Shown: positions 31,741-44,454, counted from the first letter of the stretch. The stretch is 64,000 bases of DNA from Chaetoderma sp. LZ-2023a (GCA_034401795.1 CM067360.1:51012073-51076072); one strand, 5' to 3'. Made by a program: numbers and translations. Notes: a model not told the origin generated them from the letters alone.

Positions 31741-32219
31741 TCTGTAACCTGGTGGGAAGGGGCAAGCCATACAAAGCCTCTTTTGCCCATGGAGAAAGAA
31801 CTTAGACCTAAACTTGTCATACGGATACCTAAAAGGGCCGACAAGTTCTGGGACGAATCACATTCGCAATCACCGCTTCCCACCCCCCTCCCACCCCGTC
31901 TCCTAAAAAAGGGAGAGAACTCACGAACATGCATCTCGCCTGAAACACAAATGTGCGAAGAGGGTTAACAGCTCTTTACACATAAAAGCCTGGGAATGAG
32001 CATGAATATATAAAATGAATGATCATGATACATAAACATAATATAAAAAACTGTCAAACTTGAATTACCTCATGAATTATGGATTCCAGATGTGAAGCCA
32101 TCAACCAACACACTCTTGACCAAACGTGTCCCATACGGTTGAATTCCTCTCGCTTGACCATATCTGTTCTTAGTACTTTTGCTTTACAAAGTTATCAAAA
32201 GATGAGCAGTGTGGCCACT

Positions 32220-33230
32220 AGACTATCATTTCAAAACAGCTAAAGGGAGTGGCGGAGTCTGACACGTCCCTCATATGGTAATCTGTGAAAGAGGACTCAC
32301 AGTGCCATTGTGCAACGGCCATGATGTCCTCTAAAGGGACACCATTGAATAGGGCGGTCGAGGCGGGCATTCCTCTAACATCATGAGTCCTATAGCACAT
32401 TGCACCTGGTGCCCAGTCGCAATCTCGTGGGTAGTCTGAATGCATTCGACCACCCAACGACCAATAGTATCCATGGATGCGGCACCATATGGCTTCTTAT
32501 GGCAGATCCACAGTTGTTTATCATTTGACCGTTGAGTCCGTCCGTATTTTGTACTTAATCAAAGCACGGACCGGACACCAGGCACTGGCATCACGATCAA
32601 ACCTAGTTAGCTTTGGTATAATGATCAGTTTGACGGGATATTTCAAAGATTGATTCTTTGACATAAATTCTGCTCTTGGCAGCAATCGAATACCCTCTCC
32701 GGAGACAATAAATCAGGCCCTCTCTGCTGAAAGCGCATGGATCTCACTGCGCCTTCATGCCGAGGAAGGTGCCAATAGATAAACCGACTTTAGAGTCAGT
32801 TGCTTTAGACTAGCCGAACCCAAAGGTTCGAAAGGGTGCATGGCCAGTACATTAAGCACCAAAGATAGACTCCAGGCTGGAATGACTACCGGTTGTCTCG
32901 GTCGGAGATTGCTCATTTCCTTCACCATCACATTCAACTAGGCCACCTCTGGACTATCAATGTTGGCTAGACAAGGGATAACTGATGCCAAAGCTGACTT
33001 GTATCCAGCAATTGTGACAGGAGCTAGTCCTGAAAAGAACAGCTTACAGAGAAAGTCTGCTATTTGCTGAATAGTGGATTGAAAGGTATTAATACCCTTT
33101 TCTTCACACCAGTCTGCAAATCTGTTAACCTTGTTGTTATATGACTTGAAGGTTGACCTCCTTCTCGCAGCTGCGATGAAATCTGCAGCTTGTTGAGAAA
33201 AGCTTTCCGACGTGGAACGTTATTTGATAA
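32220..33230 (-). pseudogene. DIRS C tyrosine recombinase, broken
   Basis: Recognisable pieces: STFKSYNNKVNRF-type core-binding region near 33140, PRQPVVIPAWSLSLVLNVLA (32880-32830), the HxxR box THDVRGMPAS and the tyrosine in SSFTDYHMRDV (about 32280). Stops and frameshifts near 32770, 32560 and 32400 separate them. The first catalytic arginine (RRR-E-IHAL region) survives only as fragments. Confidence 0.8.
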
Positions 33231-35365
33231 CATCCACGCAGTCAATTTGAACATTTCGGGACGCTCGTAGGAAGCGTCGCTTGGCCTGGGAGATTATGTT
33301 CAGAATCCTGGTTAATTGCACTGGATTTTCCACCAGCAGATCTATAAGATCTGTGAACCACGCCCTGCTGGGCCAAAATGTCACTATTAGCAGGACCAGG
33401 CACGATTCCTCCATGATCTTCACCAATATCTTCGGTAGAAGAATGATGGGTGGGTACGCGTAAGCGTGCATCCCTCTCCAGCTTATCGCCAGAGCGTCTG
33501 TATTGACGGCATTTGGATCTGTAATCGGCGAGACATGTCATGATTTGAGCATTTTCCTTTGTGGCGAACAAGTCCACGTTGGGTTTGCCCCAATGCTCGA
33601 AAATCCTTTGAAGAATTGGAGGATTGAGGGACCATTCTGTTGGCAGGATTCTCTGTCTGCGAGACAAAGCATCCGCCAGAATGTTCAATCGCCCAGGAAT
33701 GTGAGCTGCTTTCAAAACAACCGAGTAATTCCTGCACCATTGAATCAAGTGCCACACCCTGATACACAGAGTGGGCGACCTGGTCCCGCCTTGGCGATTT
33801 ATGTATGATACTACTGTCGAGTTGTCCGACCATATCAATATCGCCTTGCCCCTGACTTTTGGAAGAAACTTTTCCAATGTCAGTTCCACTGCCATCATTT
33901 CCAACAGATTGATATGCAGCTGGCTCTCGGAGAGTCCATGTGCCCGAGACCTGGTGTTCTCCCAGGCAGGCCCTCCCACCATCCCTCCAGCGATGCATCC
34001 GTGTACACGGACAGCTGGGGGTGGGGTAGGTGCAGCGAAACTCCTACTAGGAGATTCTGACGCTTTTTCCACCATACAAGATGCGACATTATTGGCTCCA
34101 AAACTGGCACCAGTTTTGACAGGGGTTCTGTTCTCTGTTTCCAGAGACATCAGATACAACTGGATAGGTCTTCGCATCACAGCAGCGTACAGGATTACCT
34201 GCTCCATGGAGACCATCATGCCCAGCATCTGAAGAAACCGTCTCGCCTGAATGTGGTTTCCCAATCGAAAACTCTTGAGGATGGCTAACAGACACCACTC
34301 TGGGCTCTGACGGGTAAACCCTGCCCTCCTCGAGGTCGAATCGCATCCCCAAATAAACGAAACGTTGAGTGGGCGTCAACTCGGATTTCTCCTCGTTGAC
34401 TATGCAGCGTAGATCTGAAAGTAACTTCAGAGTCAGAGCAGTATCCACGTTCAACCTGGCTGCCGAGTCTGCCTTAAGCAGCCAGTCGTCTATGTAGGTG
34501 TGTAGCGCCACGTTCTCTTTTCTGAGAAACGCTGTCACCGCAAGGACCACTCTTGTGAAAACCCTCGGAGCTGTCGACAGGCCAAACGGGAGACTGTAAA
34601 CTCCCATACTTGATTCTGAAACGCATCTCAGAAACCTGTGCCAACTCCGATTCATAGGAATGTGGAAATATGCATCTTTCAGATCGATCGATACACACCA
34701 CATTCCTTTCCTCAATCCCGCATTACCGACCTCGGCGTTTCCATCTGAAACCGAGGCGTATGGATAAACCAATTTAATGGCCTGAGATTGAGTATGGGTC
34801 TCCATCCCCCTGTGCTCTTGGGGACAAGGAACATGTTTGAATAGAAGCCTGGAGTGTTCCGGTTTGCTGGTTTTATTGCTCCCTTCAGAAGCAAACCCGA
34901 CACTTCCTTTTGAACGGCTTCTAACTTGTCTGGCTCCCTTGGTACGGGTGTCCAGACAGGTGCCAAAGACAGATTTTGTGGTGGAAAGTCCCACCACTCC
35001 GGCATGTAACCCTGGGATAACCATCCCAGGACCAGACTGTCTGACGTCACACCTTGCCAGGCCTCGACGAAACGCATGAGCCTTCCACCCACCATAGACG
35101 CCTCGACGTCTAACGGGGTTGTCCGGCTCGCAGTCCGCCCCCCCCCCCCACTCTTTCTTAACGAGAGAGAGAGAGAACCATTTCGTTCTAGGCACGACGG
35201 GTATAACTGGCACCGCTGTTCCTGTCGCACAGGCGCGGTCCAGGCGGATATGAAGGGAGCTTTCGTACCCTCAGGTACGCTTCGGCCCCTTCTGTCCGCC
35301 CTTTGAGGCCTTACCCTTACCTTTCCCCTTGCCCTTCCCGCCTCTAGGGCGGTCAGGAGCAACAT
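33060..35365 (-). pseudogene. DIRS C reverse transcriptase and RNase H, broken
   Basis: From 35365 the frame runs through MVGGRLMRFVEAW and LLLKGAIKPANRNTP straight into GGWRPILNLRPLNWF, proving that the copy A frameshift at 9725 is a private lesion. Further down, in shifted frames, are VSIDLKDAYFHIPM, YIDDWLLKAD, SDNSTVVSYINRQGG and HIPGRLNILADALSR. At least five frameshifts occur (near 34715, 34600, 34290, 33980 and 33540). Confidence 0.85.
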
Positions 35366-37404
35366 TGGGGAGGGTAGGCGCCTCTACAACCTTCCTGGGC
35401 TTCTTCGCCGGCGGCGGCTCTGAAACCCCAGCTGAAGCAGAAGTCGCAACAGGCCTAGCTTTCGCCTTGCCCGTATGCTTCTTCTGCTCCTTTGAAGGTT
35501 GTCCCGTTAGCGGTTTCCCCACAGGCCCTAGTGCATGCGCTTGCCGCACTAGCTCTAGCTGTAGGTTTACCGCTAACCGATTCTGCGCGATACTGGCGGT
35601 ATCCTCTAAGATGGCCCACGCTTGGCCACCGAAGATGCTAGGCCCTGTCAGGGGTGTCCCAAGGAGACGCTCCCTGACTGCCGTAGCCGGACGCATATGG
35701 TCAATGACCATTTGCCTCCTGGATTTCGTCACACGCGCTTGTACCCTTGCCAATGCGTCCATCGACAGCACCAGGCCGTCATTGACACATGAAAGCGCCA
35801 CAGGTGGCACAGGGTGGCCTGCCCCGCTTCAGCCCACACCGACTGAAGGAGACGATAAGAGTGGTTGACAGCGCTCATCGCTGCCCTCACACCCTCATCG
35901 CATAGGGACAGGACTTCTTCCTGGTGTACCTGAGACTTGTCCACAAGTGCCGGACCGGGGTGACCCGGCACGGCACTCTGGACGGCCAGTACCCATCGGT
36001 CATCCTCCGTGACCGACGGGACTACACCATACCTGTCGTATTCCCCCCGCGGAATACGACATCTTGCCCGCACCTCCCTGGAGGCCGCAGGGAGCTGACC
36101 CTTGGTCATCAGTTGTTTGCTATAAATAGCATCCAACCATTCTATGAACCGTGGATCCAGTCCCACTGACTGGATCCGGGCCGCGGGCAAAATCCCAGTC
36201 CTGATCGACGCAACCGACGGACGGGGCGCATCTTCATCGGCCGTGGCCGAAACCACAGACGGGTCAACCCTGGCTAGCCACGCCAGAGCATCTGACCAAT
36301 CTACCTCCGATGAAGACACCCCCGCAAACACGTCACCCGTTGACGTGCTCACGGGTCTGCCAGCCACGGCCTCCCAGCAAGGAGCCACGGCTGACACGCC
36401 AGGCACTCCGGGACCACACGGTTCCGCCGCCACCCCATGAAACACTCCGGTCCATGGGGTAGGTCCGCACGGAAAACCGTACGGACCCGTAGCAGTCGCG
36501 GAACCATAGCCGGACACGGGCGCCCACGGCACCCCACGTCCGACTGCCGGACCAGGCGAGATAGGTGAGTACCACGCCCGGCCCGGCACACCCGTTCCCG
36601 TGACGGCTGGTGCCAAACCAAGCCGCACGGAACCGGTGCACGGTAACGGATTTGCCTCAGCCACAGGCGGAGCCGCTGACCTGGCTTGCGCAAAACCAGA
36701 CAAATGGAGGCCGGTTCCGTCTAGCACGGAATCAACCTCCATATTCTCCACCTGCGGCTTCACGGGCCGCAGCAACCTCTCCTCCTCGGCCTCCTCGTCT
36801 TCAGACTCCGAAGAGTCGTCACTAGACGAGTCAACCGTGGAACCGTCCTGGCGGACGGCTCCCACACCTGACGGACCGGCCACCGCTACTGGACCACCCG
36901 GAGGTGGCCGCAGAGAAACAGAAACCCGTCTGGCCAAAGCCAGACGGGACTGCCAGGGGGCTGTACGAGACGGCCCCCTCGGTAACCAGTCCAGAATCCT
37001 GTCCGAGGACAGGATCCGTACCAGGCATGGGGAGAAACTGCCCCCCAACCTTTGGTAGCAGGGACGACAACAGCGTGGTCAGAACGCTATGCAGAAAAAC
37101 CCTGCAGAGCCGGACCAAACCACGCCGGCGGTGCCATCTCCGCCACCTCCAGCTGGGGACGTGGAGCACCCGCACCGGCCGAACCGGGCGCTCCACGATT
37201 TACTCTCGGACCGCCTGACCCCGCGTCAGACCCAGCCAAGTCCTTCTGGGCAAGGAACTTAACCATTGTTTCGACGGACCACACTGCACAAACATTACAC
37301 CTATGATCTATATTACACAGGGCACACATAAAACAGACATGGTCCTTGAACATTACACGGACAAACTTATGACAGTCGTCACATGATGGCGGGGCTGGCT
37401 TGGC
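35271..37404 (-). pseudogene. DIRS C gag, frameshifted
   Basis: Same order as in copy A: knuckle CFMCALC, MAPPAWFGP, acidic serine tract SSSDDSSESEDEEAEEE, DWSDALAWLARVDPSVV, ASREVRARCRIPRGEYDRYG and the GKGKGKGK tail ending KGPKRT at 35271. Frameshifts lie near 37095 (extra A in a run), 36960 and 35825 (GCCCCGC against GCCCCCGC in A). One cysteine of the knuckle is changed to methionine (F-M-C). Confidence 0.82.
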
Positions 37405-37406
37405 CT

Positions 37407-38304
37407 ATAAAATAAGCACAAACCTACAATAAACAAGCGGAACGAGACCCGGATGGAAGGCAGACAATTAATTTTCAAATAATTTGACTCATAAATTAAC
37501 CGTAACCTCCCCGCACCCCACCCCGCCACGTTACAACAACGATCGCATTGATTATGACGACAAGTACGCGGCGGGCACAACACACCCATAATAGATCCTC
37601 CAGGATGTGTAACGGCTCCAGGAATCATATCGCATAGCATTCAGGGTATATTTACTAATCAATATAAATTATACTCCTAACGAACGCAGCACGATATGTG
37701 AAGAAAACAACAAAATGTATAACAAAACTGCTGTCTCACACGGTAAAACCGCAGACCACACATCTACTCAAGAATTTTGAAACCACCGATCATTGCAAAC
37801 CGATCGTGATCGCACGTAAACTTGATCATTCTAAAGTTTCCGGTACCATTTTTAGTACGCAGCACCCAGAATAAGATGCGCGAATTAATGAAAAAATTTT
37901 TCTTCACATAAACATCCGAGCGACCGGGTGTGACGTCACCCGCTCGGATTCTACGGAGAACGACGTCAGCCGATATTCGTGTTAGAAATACCGTAGCAAA
38001 CACCTATTTTCATATCTGCCGATCGCCTGTTGGGGTTTAAAGAAGGCGATCGTCTGGCATATATCGTTGTTAGCACACGTCCCAGATTCTATGGGGACAG
38101 AAATTGGAACATGCGACACACCGAAATTTAGAGACCTAAGTCTTTTAACTATGGATAATAAAGAACAATACAACCTGGTTGTCTTGGGCGGTATTCTCCA
38201 TAGTCCTTAGTTAATCCTTTCAGAACACACAAACTATCACTGATTAAAGACTTAGATTATTTTAAAACACTAAAATCCTTAATGCAAAAAGCATGTATTG
38301 CTCT
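37407..38304 (-). promoter_or_regulatory. DIRS C leader
   Basis: Collinear with leaders of A and B; CRE core TGACGTCA at 37931-37938. The upstream ORF is shortened at its start but keeps its C-terminal 60 codons (38173-37982). Confidence 0.5.
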
Positions 38305-38478
38305 TGTCGCTATGCAAACAAGAATGAGCTCTATGGTAAACGGGTACTCGGCAGTTGGGAGCCGAGTACCCGGTTCCCAGGAGTCGGTAAAGCTTTCTAA
38401 GTCTATAATCCTAGAGCCGCTGTCAGGGCCAGCTGTATATCAGAAGTAACAGAATGGTGAGTATTGATCGAAGGAGAA

Positions 38479-38635
38479 TGAGTGTCCCTGGCAGGCAGGT
38501 AACCAGTTGTTGGGAGCCGGGTACCCGGTTCCAGGAGCCGGTAAAGCTAACTAAATCTAGATTCCTAGAGCCACCTATCAGGATAGCTGTATTATCAATG
38601 AGTAATGTAATGGTAAGTACTGATCGAAGGAGGAG
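38479..38635 (-). repeat. Solo DIRS 5' terminal repeat G (subfamily 2)
   Basis: Starts at TGAGTGTCCC, exactly where copy C ends, and runs through CCAGGAGCCGGTAAAGC and GAGTAATGTAATGGTAAGT to GATCGAAGGAGGA. It matches the terminal repeat of D1 best. Copy C seems to have inserted inside an older terminal repeat. Confidence 0.8.
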
Positions 38636-38640
38636 AGTCT

Positions 38641-38785
38641 AGAGAGAAATGGACAGAGCTTACATAGAAATTGACAGAGCTTAATTAGTTAGAAATGAAC
38701 AGATTATAGCTAGAAATGGACAAAGCATAGCTAGAAATGGACAGAGTATAGTTAGAAATGGACCGAACATAGGTAGAAATTGAGT
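38641..38785. repeat. Minisatellite, ~21-bp unit
   Basis: About seven copies of AGCTAGAAATGGACAGAG-like units (variants at 38644, 38665, 38689, 38712, 38731, 38752 and 38774). Confidence 0.8.
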
Positions 38786-40423
38786 CCTCTATTCTTTAGT
38801 GTTAAATGGCACAAGGTCCCTGCCTTCTAAGCAGAGCCCTGCTATAGGCACAAGCACCTACTCAACAGAGTGGCCTTTAGCATCACGCAGTCACCACAAA
38901 AATGCCTAACTTTGACCGTTTTTATCTGAATACAACCCCTTCCAACCCTTTAGCCCTGACCACAAAATAAAACTTGGTGTTTGCCACACAGAGGTGGCAG
39001 TGAGCAGACAGCTCCATGAGAGGCGACTGATTGCTCTCCTCTCGCCTACACTCGCCTAAGGTTAATTTTAGTGGAGTATCTTATTGCTTGCCTACATTGC
39101 TTAGTAACAATGACCAAATATAGGAGAGTACTGGCATTGCTCGCCTCAATAGCCTGTTTTAATTCAGGAGAGCAAGTGATTTCTTCCCTTCAAAATTCTC
39201 ATGGAGAGGCCTGGGAGAGAATTGGGGTGTTATCTTTGAGAAATATAACTTGTAACTGATGATTCATAATATATCAACAGACTCTTTAACCCTTTAAGAC
39301 AAGCCGGTCTAAAACGGCTAAATTGCAATGGCATTGGGAAATTATGTCCATTTGCAGACCAAGAGAATACTCAAAGTTTTGAAGATATAGTACAGTACCG
39401 CATTCAGTGCATTGGCCGACTCATCCAGTAGAAACATTCATATGCATGCAGGGCTTCGTTTCTAAAAAATGATGGTGAGCTTAAGGTTTCTCTCTACGGC
39501 CAGAGCTAGGTGAGTGATCACTCCTCTTGTAGAACGAAAACTTGCAAATATATTACTAAATTTGCATTTATAGTGAAATATCTCAATTTTCATTGAAGTT
39601 TAAAAATTTTAATTGCTCTCCCGGGATGAAAAGCTAGGTGAGCTACATGAGCGAGAGCAGGAATCGAAATGTCCATTTGCCCCGTTGCCCTAGTGATTTT
39701 CAAAAGGCAAACTAAACTTCGTTGTTAAGGGCTACAAAGGGCAACCATGTTAAATCCTCAGACTAATAGTATTATACTGTGTTTTTTATAGCTACTGACT
39801 AACTCTTCGTTTTAAGGCATTTATTTATTCAATTATTAGAAAGAGTAACCAGTATGCTTAATGGCATTTCTCAATAATTCTGACCATTCTTCAGAATTTA
39901 CTTGACAAAGCAATAGGGATTCCTAATATTCTTTGTCATTTAGTTTAACATATACGGGCAACCTTAATCTGTGGCGGGCAACCTTAATCTGTGGCAGGCA
40001 ACCTGAAAATGCATGAAATGGCATCATACGTTGCCCGCAGAGTAACTACTTCTTTTCAGTTATTTCTAACCCTGGAGAGCGATAGCTCTCATCAAAAACG
40101 AAGCCCTGATATCAAGTATACCATGCATATATAGAAACCCAATGAATATATTGAAACCAATTTGACTGTAAGCTTTTGCTGCCTTATGTAGCAATACATG
40201 TATCTTACAGAGACACTCAGATTACTAACACGAAAATTAATTAACAGAATAATTAGACATACGTGTAGAACGCAAATAATTTAGTGTTAACAACATTCAG
40301 GCTGTTCACATTTTATAAATTTAACATTTTAATTGACAAAATGTGAAATTGACTGTTGCAGTGATTATAACTCTAACCATTGAAATTCTAGTGGCTCAAT
40401 TTCAAAACAATTATAGAGGAAAG
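38786..40423. other. Unassigned non-coding DNA
   Basis: No supported gene. A partial family 1 foldback (TTAACCCTTTAAGAC at 39289, TTTGCAGACCAAGAGAATAC at 39352) and a 2.5-copy, 21-bp tandem GGGCAACCTTAATCTGTGGC (39955-40010) are present. Confidence 0.5.
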
Positions 40424-40515
40424 CTGTTGAATATTTTAAAACTAATTTCACTGAAGGCTGTTGGTGTCATAGGCAGCAACAGCTCAAAGTCAAATTACTT
40501 TTAAAGATATTCAAC
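40424..40515. mobile_element. Foldback MITE family 2, copy ii
   Basis: CTGTTGAATATTTTAAAACT on one arm and AAAGATATTCAACA on the other, with inner GGCTGTTGGTG and CAGCAACAGC. Confidence 0.7.
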
Positions 40516-40629
40516 AAAATATTCCTTACACTAGAAGGAATTTGTCTTTTCTAATATGCATTATGGTGAAAAGGTTTTAAAAAATTCCATTTGCACGCAG
40601 AGGACAATTTTGAAAATTTTCAGTATATA

Positions 40630-41999
40630 TACTGAACCAAAAAGGTTTAGCAACACTGAGAATATTACTGTATAAATGTTATTTAACAAAAACAATAAAT
40701 TGATTCAAATATATTATTTAAATGATAGGTCATTTTCCAATTTGAACAACAGTCTCTTGTTACCATAATGCTAGCATCGCGCCTTTAACATGGCATCATT
40801 CAACGGAAGGGTCCAATTTAAATAATGACACTGAGATGTCAATACCGGTTGTGACCGCCGCGCGCATTAACCAACGCCGTATATCGCTTTCTCATGCTTC
40901 GAATTAAGCACCTGATGTCACAAAGAGGAATCGCATCCCATTCCTGGAGCAGTGCAGCTTCTAGCTCCCCCACGTTGTGAAGATGTGGATGGTTCTCACT
41001 CACCATACGGCCAAGAATGTCCCACACGTGTTCGATAGGAGACAGGTCCAGTGATCGCACTGGCCAGTCCAACACCGGAACGTTGTTAGCCTCAAGGAAA
41101 TCACTGGTGACCCTAGCTGAATGAGGACGGGCGTTGTCTTGCTGGAACATAGTCTGCATGATGCTGCATAAAAGGGATGACAACAGGGGCGATAACTTCT
41201 TCACAGTAACGTTGAGCCGTTAAATTTCCGCGAATCACAATAAGATCTGCTTTGCCATTTTCATGGATTCCAGCCCACACCATGACACTGTCGCCACCGA
41301 ATCCGTCGTGCTGAATGATGTTGGCTGCATCATACCGTTCTCCTAAATGTCGCCAAACCCGTTGCCTACCATCCGCCACATCCACACAAAACCTCGACTC
41401 ATCACTTAACAAAACGTGGCTCAATTGTTGAGCATGCCATCGCTGATGAGTTCTTGCCCATGCAAACTGATTCTCGATGTGACGCTCTGTAAGCGGAACA
41501 GCAACAAGTGGACGACGGGCATGCAGTCCAGCATCATGGAGTCTGTTTCACACAGTTTGTGGATGTGCCGGTAGCGGTGTGCAAATTACGGGACAGCCTA
41601 GCGGTCTTCTCGTGGTGTTGTTGCTCTCGGTCTGCCAGATCGTGGTCGGTCATTAACATGTCCAGTTTCCTGCTCACGTTGGCGGAGACGGGAAATGGTT
41701 GAGGCGTGAACATTAAAATGTCGAGCAACAGCGCGAACGCTCTGCCCAGCAGCGAGTCTTCCCATTGCTTCATGGCGCTGATTTTCGGGTAGCCCTGGGC
41801 GGCGGCCCATGTTCGGTACAGTAAATGCATTTTCACATGCAGTAAACATGCGGCCGAGAAATACAAGAAATGATTTGCATTTCTTCATGATCAGCGAGAC
41901 ATTACATTGACGAAACATGCCTGCAAATTTGGTTATAAATGGACGCATAGTTTTAATACAAGAAACCAAACTTCACTGTTGCTAAACATTTTTGGCTCA

Positions 42000-42001
<2 letters not shown>
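40630..42001 (-). mobile_element. Tc1-like DNA transposon, degenerate
   Basis: The ends form ~28-bp inverted repeats: ACTGAACCAAAAAGGTTTAG from 40631, and the complement of 41975-42001, which reads ACTGAGCCAAAAATGTTTAG. TA-rich flanks are compatible with TA target duplication; the right end runs straight into a TA microsatellite. One transposase pseudogene lies within. Length of about 1.37 kb is usual for Tc1-type elements. Confidence 0.88.
40839..41790 (-). pseudogene. Tc1-like transposase, frameshifted
   Basis: From its start near 41810 (MGRRPGLPENQRHEAM), a helix-turn-helix region follows with SVRAVARHFNVHASTISRL and the GRPRAT linker. The DDE domain has the first aspartate in LLSDESRFCVD, then VMVWAGI, the second aspartate in FQQDNARPHSA and the last acidic residue in LSPIEHVWDILGR. 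The spacing fits the Tc1 DD34E type. Frameshifts near 41600, 41530 and 41165 break the protein. The stop is at 40839. It cannot encode a working transposase as it stands. Confidence 0.87.

Positions 42002-42002
<1 letters not shown>

Positions 42003-42071
<69 letters not shown>
42003..42071. repeat. (TA)n microsatellite
   Basis: About 34 TA units adjoining the Tc1-like element, possibly grown from its TA target site. Confidence 0.95.
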
Positions 42072-42074
<3 letters not shown>

Positions 42075-42504
42075 GGTCTGAAATAAGGAGTCAATTTGAT
42101 CTGACAAAAAAGCGGAAGTTGACTGTTTTTTAAATCTAGATGCTCTCAGAGGCCATCTCCTGCATTTCTGGAGAAAAATATAGGTTTTTGGTTGGCTGTG
42201 AAATTGTTCTATTTTTACCAATTTTGTCCTGAAAAAGCCAAATAGACTAAGACATTTTCAGGAGAAAATGCATAAAGATAGAACAATTTCATAGTCAACT
42301 GTAGGAGCCAGAAAATGAGGACATAACCACTTATACTCGGTCCTCCATTTAGAAAGGGTTGCCCCTTTGGGCACTTTCGCTCAGATGCCATTTTAGCAAC
42401 ACATCAACTGCTGTCACAGTCATGTACAATTAAATGTAAAAAAATTTTCACTTTAGAACACATTTGTCAAAGAAGGCGTGTGATAGTTTTCCTGATAAAT
42501 GTTC
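42072..42504. other. Unassigned non-coding DNA
   Basis: Contains an imperfect inverted pair (GGAGAAAAATATAGG...TTGTTCTATTTTT near 42170-42216 and AGATAGAACAATTTCATAG near 42275). No gene. Confidence 0.45.
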
Positions 42505-42672
42505 ACTTGCAGGTCGAGATTATTTTTGAAATTTTCCATTGAAATGGCTTATTCAGTAACTGAGACAGTCATTCCCGTGGTAAATTTTCAAAAATAATCT
42601 CTTGACCTGCAAATGGCCATTAACTATTTTTAATTAAAATTTTTAGGCAAATTTGACCATTAAATGGTTAAT
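42505..42672. mobile_element. Foldback MITE family 1, copy iv
   Basis: TTGCAGGTCGAGATTATTTT on one arm and AAAATAATCTCTTGACCTGC on the other; core GAAATGGCTTATTCAGTAAC and TGAGACAGTCATTCC. It ends with TTGACCATTAAATGGTTAA. Confidence 0.7.
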
Positions 42673-43827
42673 TGTAGAACGCGAATATAATGGTAATGCG
42701 CGTGTTGTCAAGTGTCTTCTACAGTGCGATTATTTATGAACTTGCTTTCTTCACTTCTATTGTGAGAAAACTCGCCCGCTATTTCATTGGTTTTCTATAT
42801 ACAGCTACCAAGGAAATCGCGAGGAAGAATTAGCTTCTTCAGTATCGAAGGCGTGAACGAACACGTCTCAAACTTCTGTGAAAATCTCTCACGTAATGTC
42901 ATTAGATTTTCTAGATATAATTATGTCCAACAACCAATGAAATCGCGAGACCAAATTCCCTTCTCATGACAGAAGGTGTGTAAGAACACATCACTAACTC
43001 GTGCGCAGTGGCCGATTTTGTAGATCCGCCATTGCTAATTTTGCATCGACTCGATCATTTTCAGACTAGCAAAATGACAAGATTTTGAGTGGTATCATTT
43101 ATCAGATGTTCTATGCAATTTTATCTGTCATTTATTCGCCGTATGACTTAATTTTCAAGTCACTCACGGTCTATATCCCTCATTAGAAATCAGAAAATTC
43201 GCCAGTATAAAAGGTTTACACTATTCCCGGGACAATTAGCTATTGTAAGACCACCCTCTAGGATGATTTTGCCGGTATGACGCGGTTTGACAGATCACGA
43301 ATACTGGTAACCAAGGTGAATATCGTTTTCACTTAGAAATGTGCAAATGACGCACAAACGCTCGCTCGATCGATCTATCGTATTTGAGTGCGATACCAAC
43401 ATTGTTCACTTGTTCTCTTTTTCCAAAATTTGAAAATTTTCCCCAAAATTCATGTTCAGTAAAATATTTTTACCCGTCCAGATTTGATTGGACATGACCG
43501 ATGTCCGACCGTTATTTCATACCCTGTATATATATATATATACACTCCGATTAGTGTTGTTCTGATCAATCGATTTGATCGATGATTGATTGGTTTGTAT
43601 ATGTTCAACCCGGAACCGATCGATCATGATTTCAGAAATCGATTTTGGTTGTTTATAAATTGACCTTATTAATATATTTTAACTGGTCAAGCTTGAAAAC
43701 GAATACTTTTAGAAAAGAATTTGAATTTAATTGTTACAACTATAGTATTACTCTATTATGTCTAAGCCATTAATTCTTTCAGCACTGAAATAGTATGTTA
43801 ATTTCAAAGCAACCATACCAATAACAC
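42673..43827. other. Unassigned non-coding DNA
   Basis: No supported gene. A short TA run lies at 43529-43542, and CGATCGATTGATC-like motifs cluster at 43566-43640. Confidence 0.5.
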
Positions 43828-44146
43828 GTTGAATATTTTGAAACATATTTGACTGGAAGCCAGAGCTCTAGATGAGCAGGGTTTTTGTGTTTTCACCCAA
43901 TACAAATGGCCAATCACTCAATTAATTTTTAACATCATGAGTATCGAAATAGCCAATTACCCAATTAATTTCAGTTTTATTGCTAATAATATATAACAAC
44001 TTAACTAAGAAAACCCAATTAAATTTTAAAAAAGCCAATTTACAAAATTTCTAGGAGTGAATTCACCCAATTACTGAAAAGCTTATCTAGAGCTCTAATA
44101 AGGCAGCAACAGCTTCCAGTCAATTTAGTTCCAAAATATTCAACAG
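43828..44146. mobile_element. Foldback MITE family 2, copy iii, interrupted
   Basis: Left arm GTTGAATATTTTGAAACATA (43828) and right arm GTTCCAAAATATTCAACAG (ending 44146) belong to the family 2 hairpin, but 235 bp of another element separate them. Confidence 0.7.
43862..44096. mobile_element. 235-bp MITE inside a foldback element
   Basis: Ends AGAGCTCTAGATGAGC (43862) and GCTTATCTAGAGCTCT (44081-44096) are near-perfect 16-bp inverted repeats. Inside, TTCACCCAAT recurs near both ends. No coding capacity; a family cannot be named. Confidence 0.7.
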
Positions 44147-44454
44147 ATTATTTCTTAACTTATTAAGAATCTATCCGCGACTTGGTTTGAAAGGGGTAGT
44201 TATCCTTGAACATGCTATAATTACTGCATTCAAAATGGGTAAAAAATGAGAAGCTGTTATGATCAATCATTAATTGATCATCGGTTAGTATATAAAACCA
44301 ATCATCGATCACAAAAATAGTACCAATTCCCAACACTAGCTTTGATCCAAACGAAGCCCTAACCAAAATACTGAAATCTATGGAATCATCAGCTACCAGC
44401 ACCAAGGGTGTTCTTAAATTAGGGAACTCTTAAAAGATCTTGCTATTCAACAAG
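44147..44454. other. Unassigned non-coding DNA
   Basis: Nothing recognised. Confidence 0.45.

Larger units (their letters stand above)
31664..38478 (-). mobile_element. DIRS retrotransposon copy C, coding region decayed
   Basis: Holds a 5' terminal repeat (38305-38478), leader, gag, RT/RNase H, YR, 3' non-coding region and ICR half (31664-31760), but no 3' terminal repeat: B joins it inside the ICR. The 5' repeat is of subfamily 1 (CAGAATGGTGAG), while the ICR (CTTACCATTACATTACTCC) is of subfamily 2. That suggests a recombinant copy. Frameshifts and stops occur in every gene. Confidence 0.87.

Noticed and set aside
38641..38785. CRISPR array
   Set aside because: The regular ~21-bp units have no spacers and vary like a minisatellite; the context is eukaryotic.
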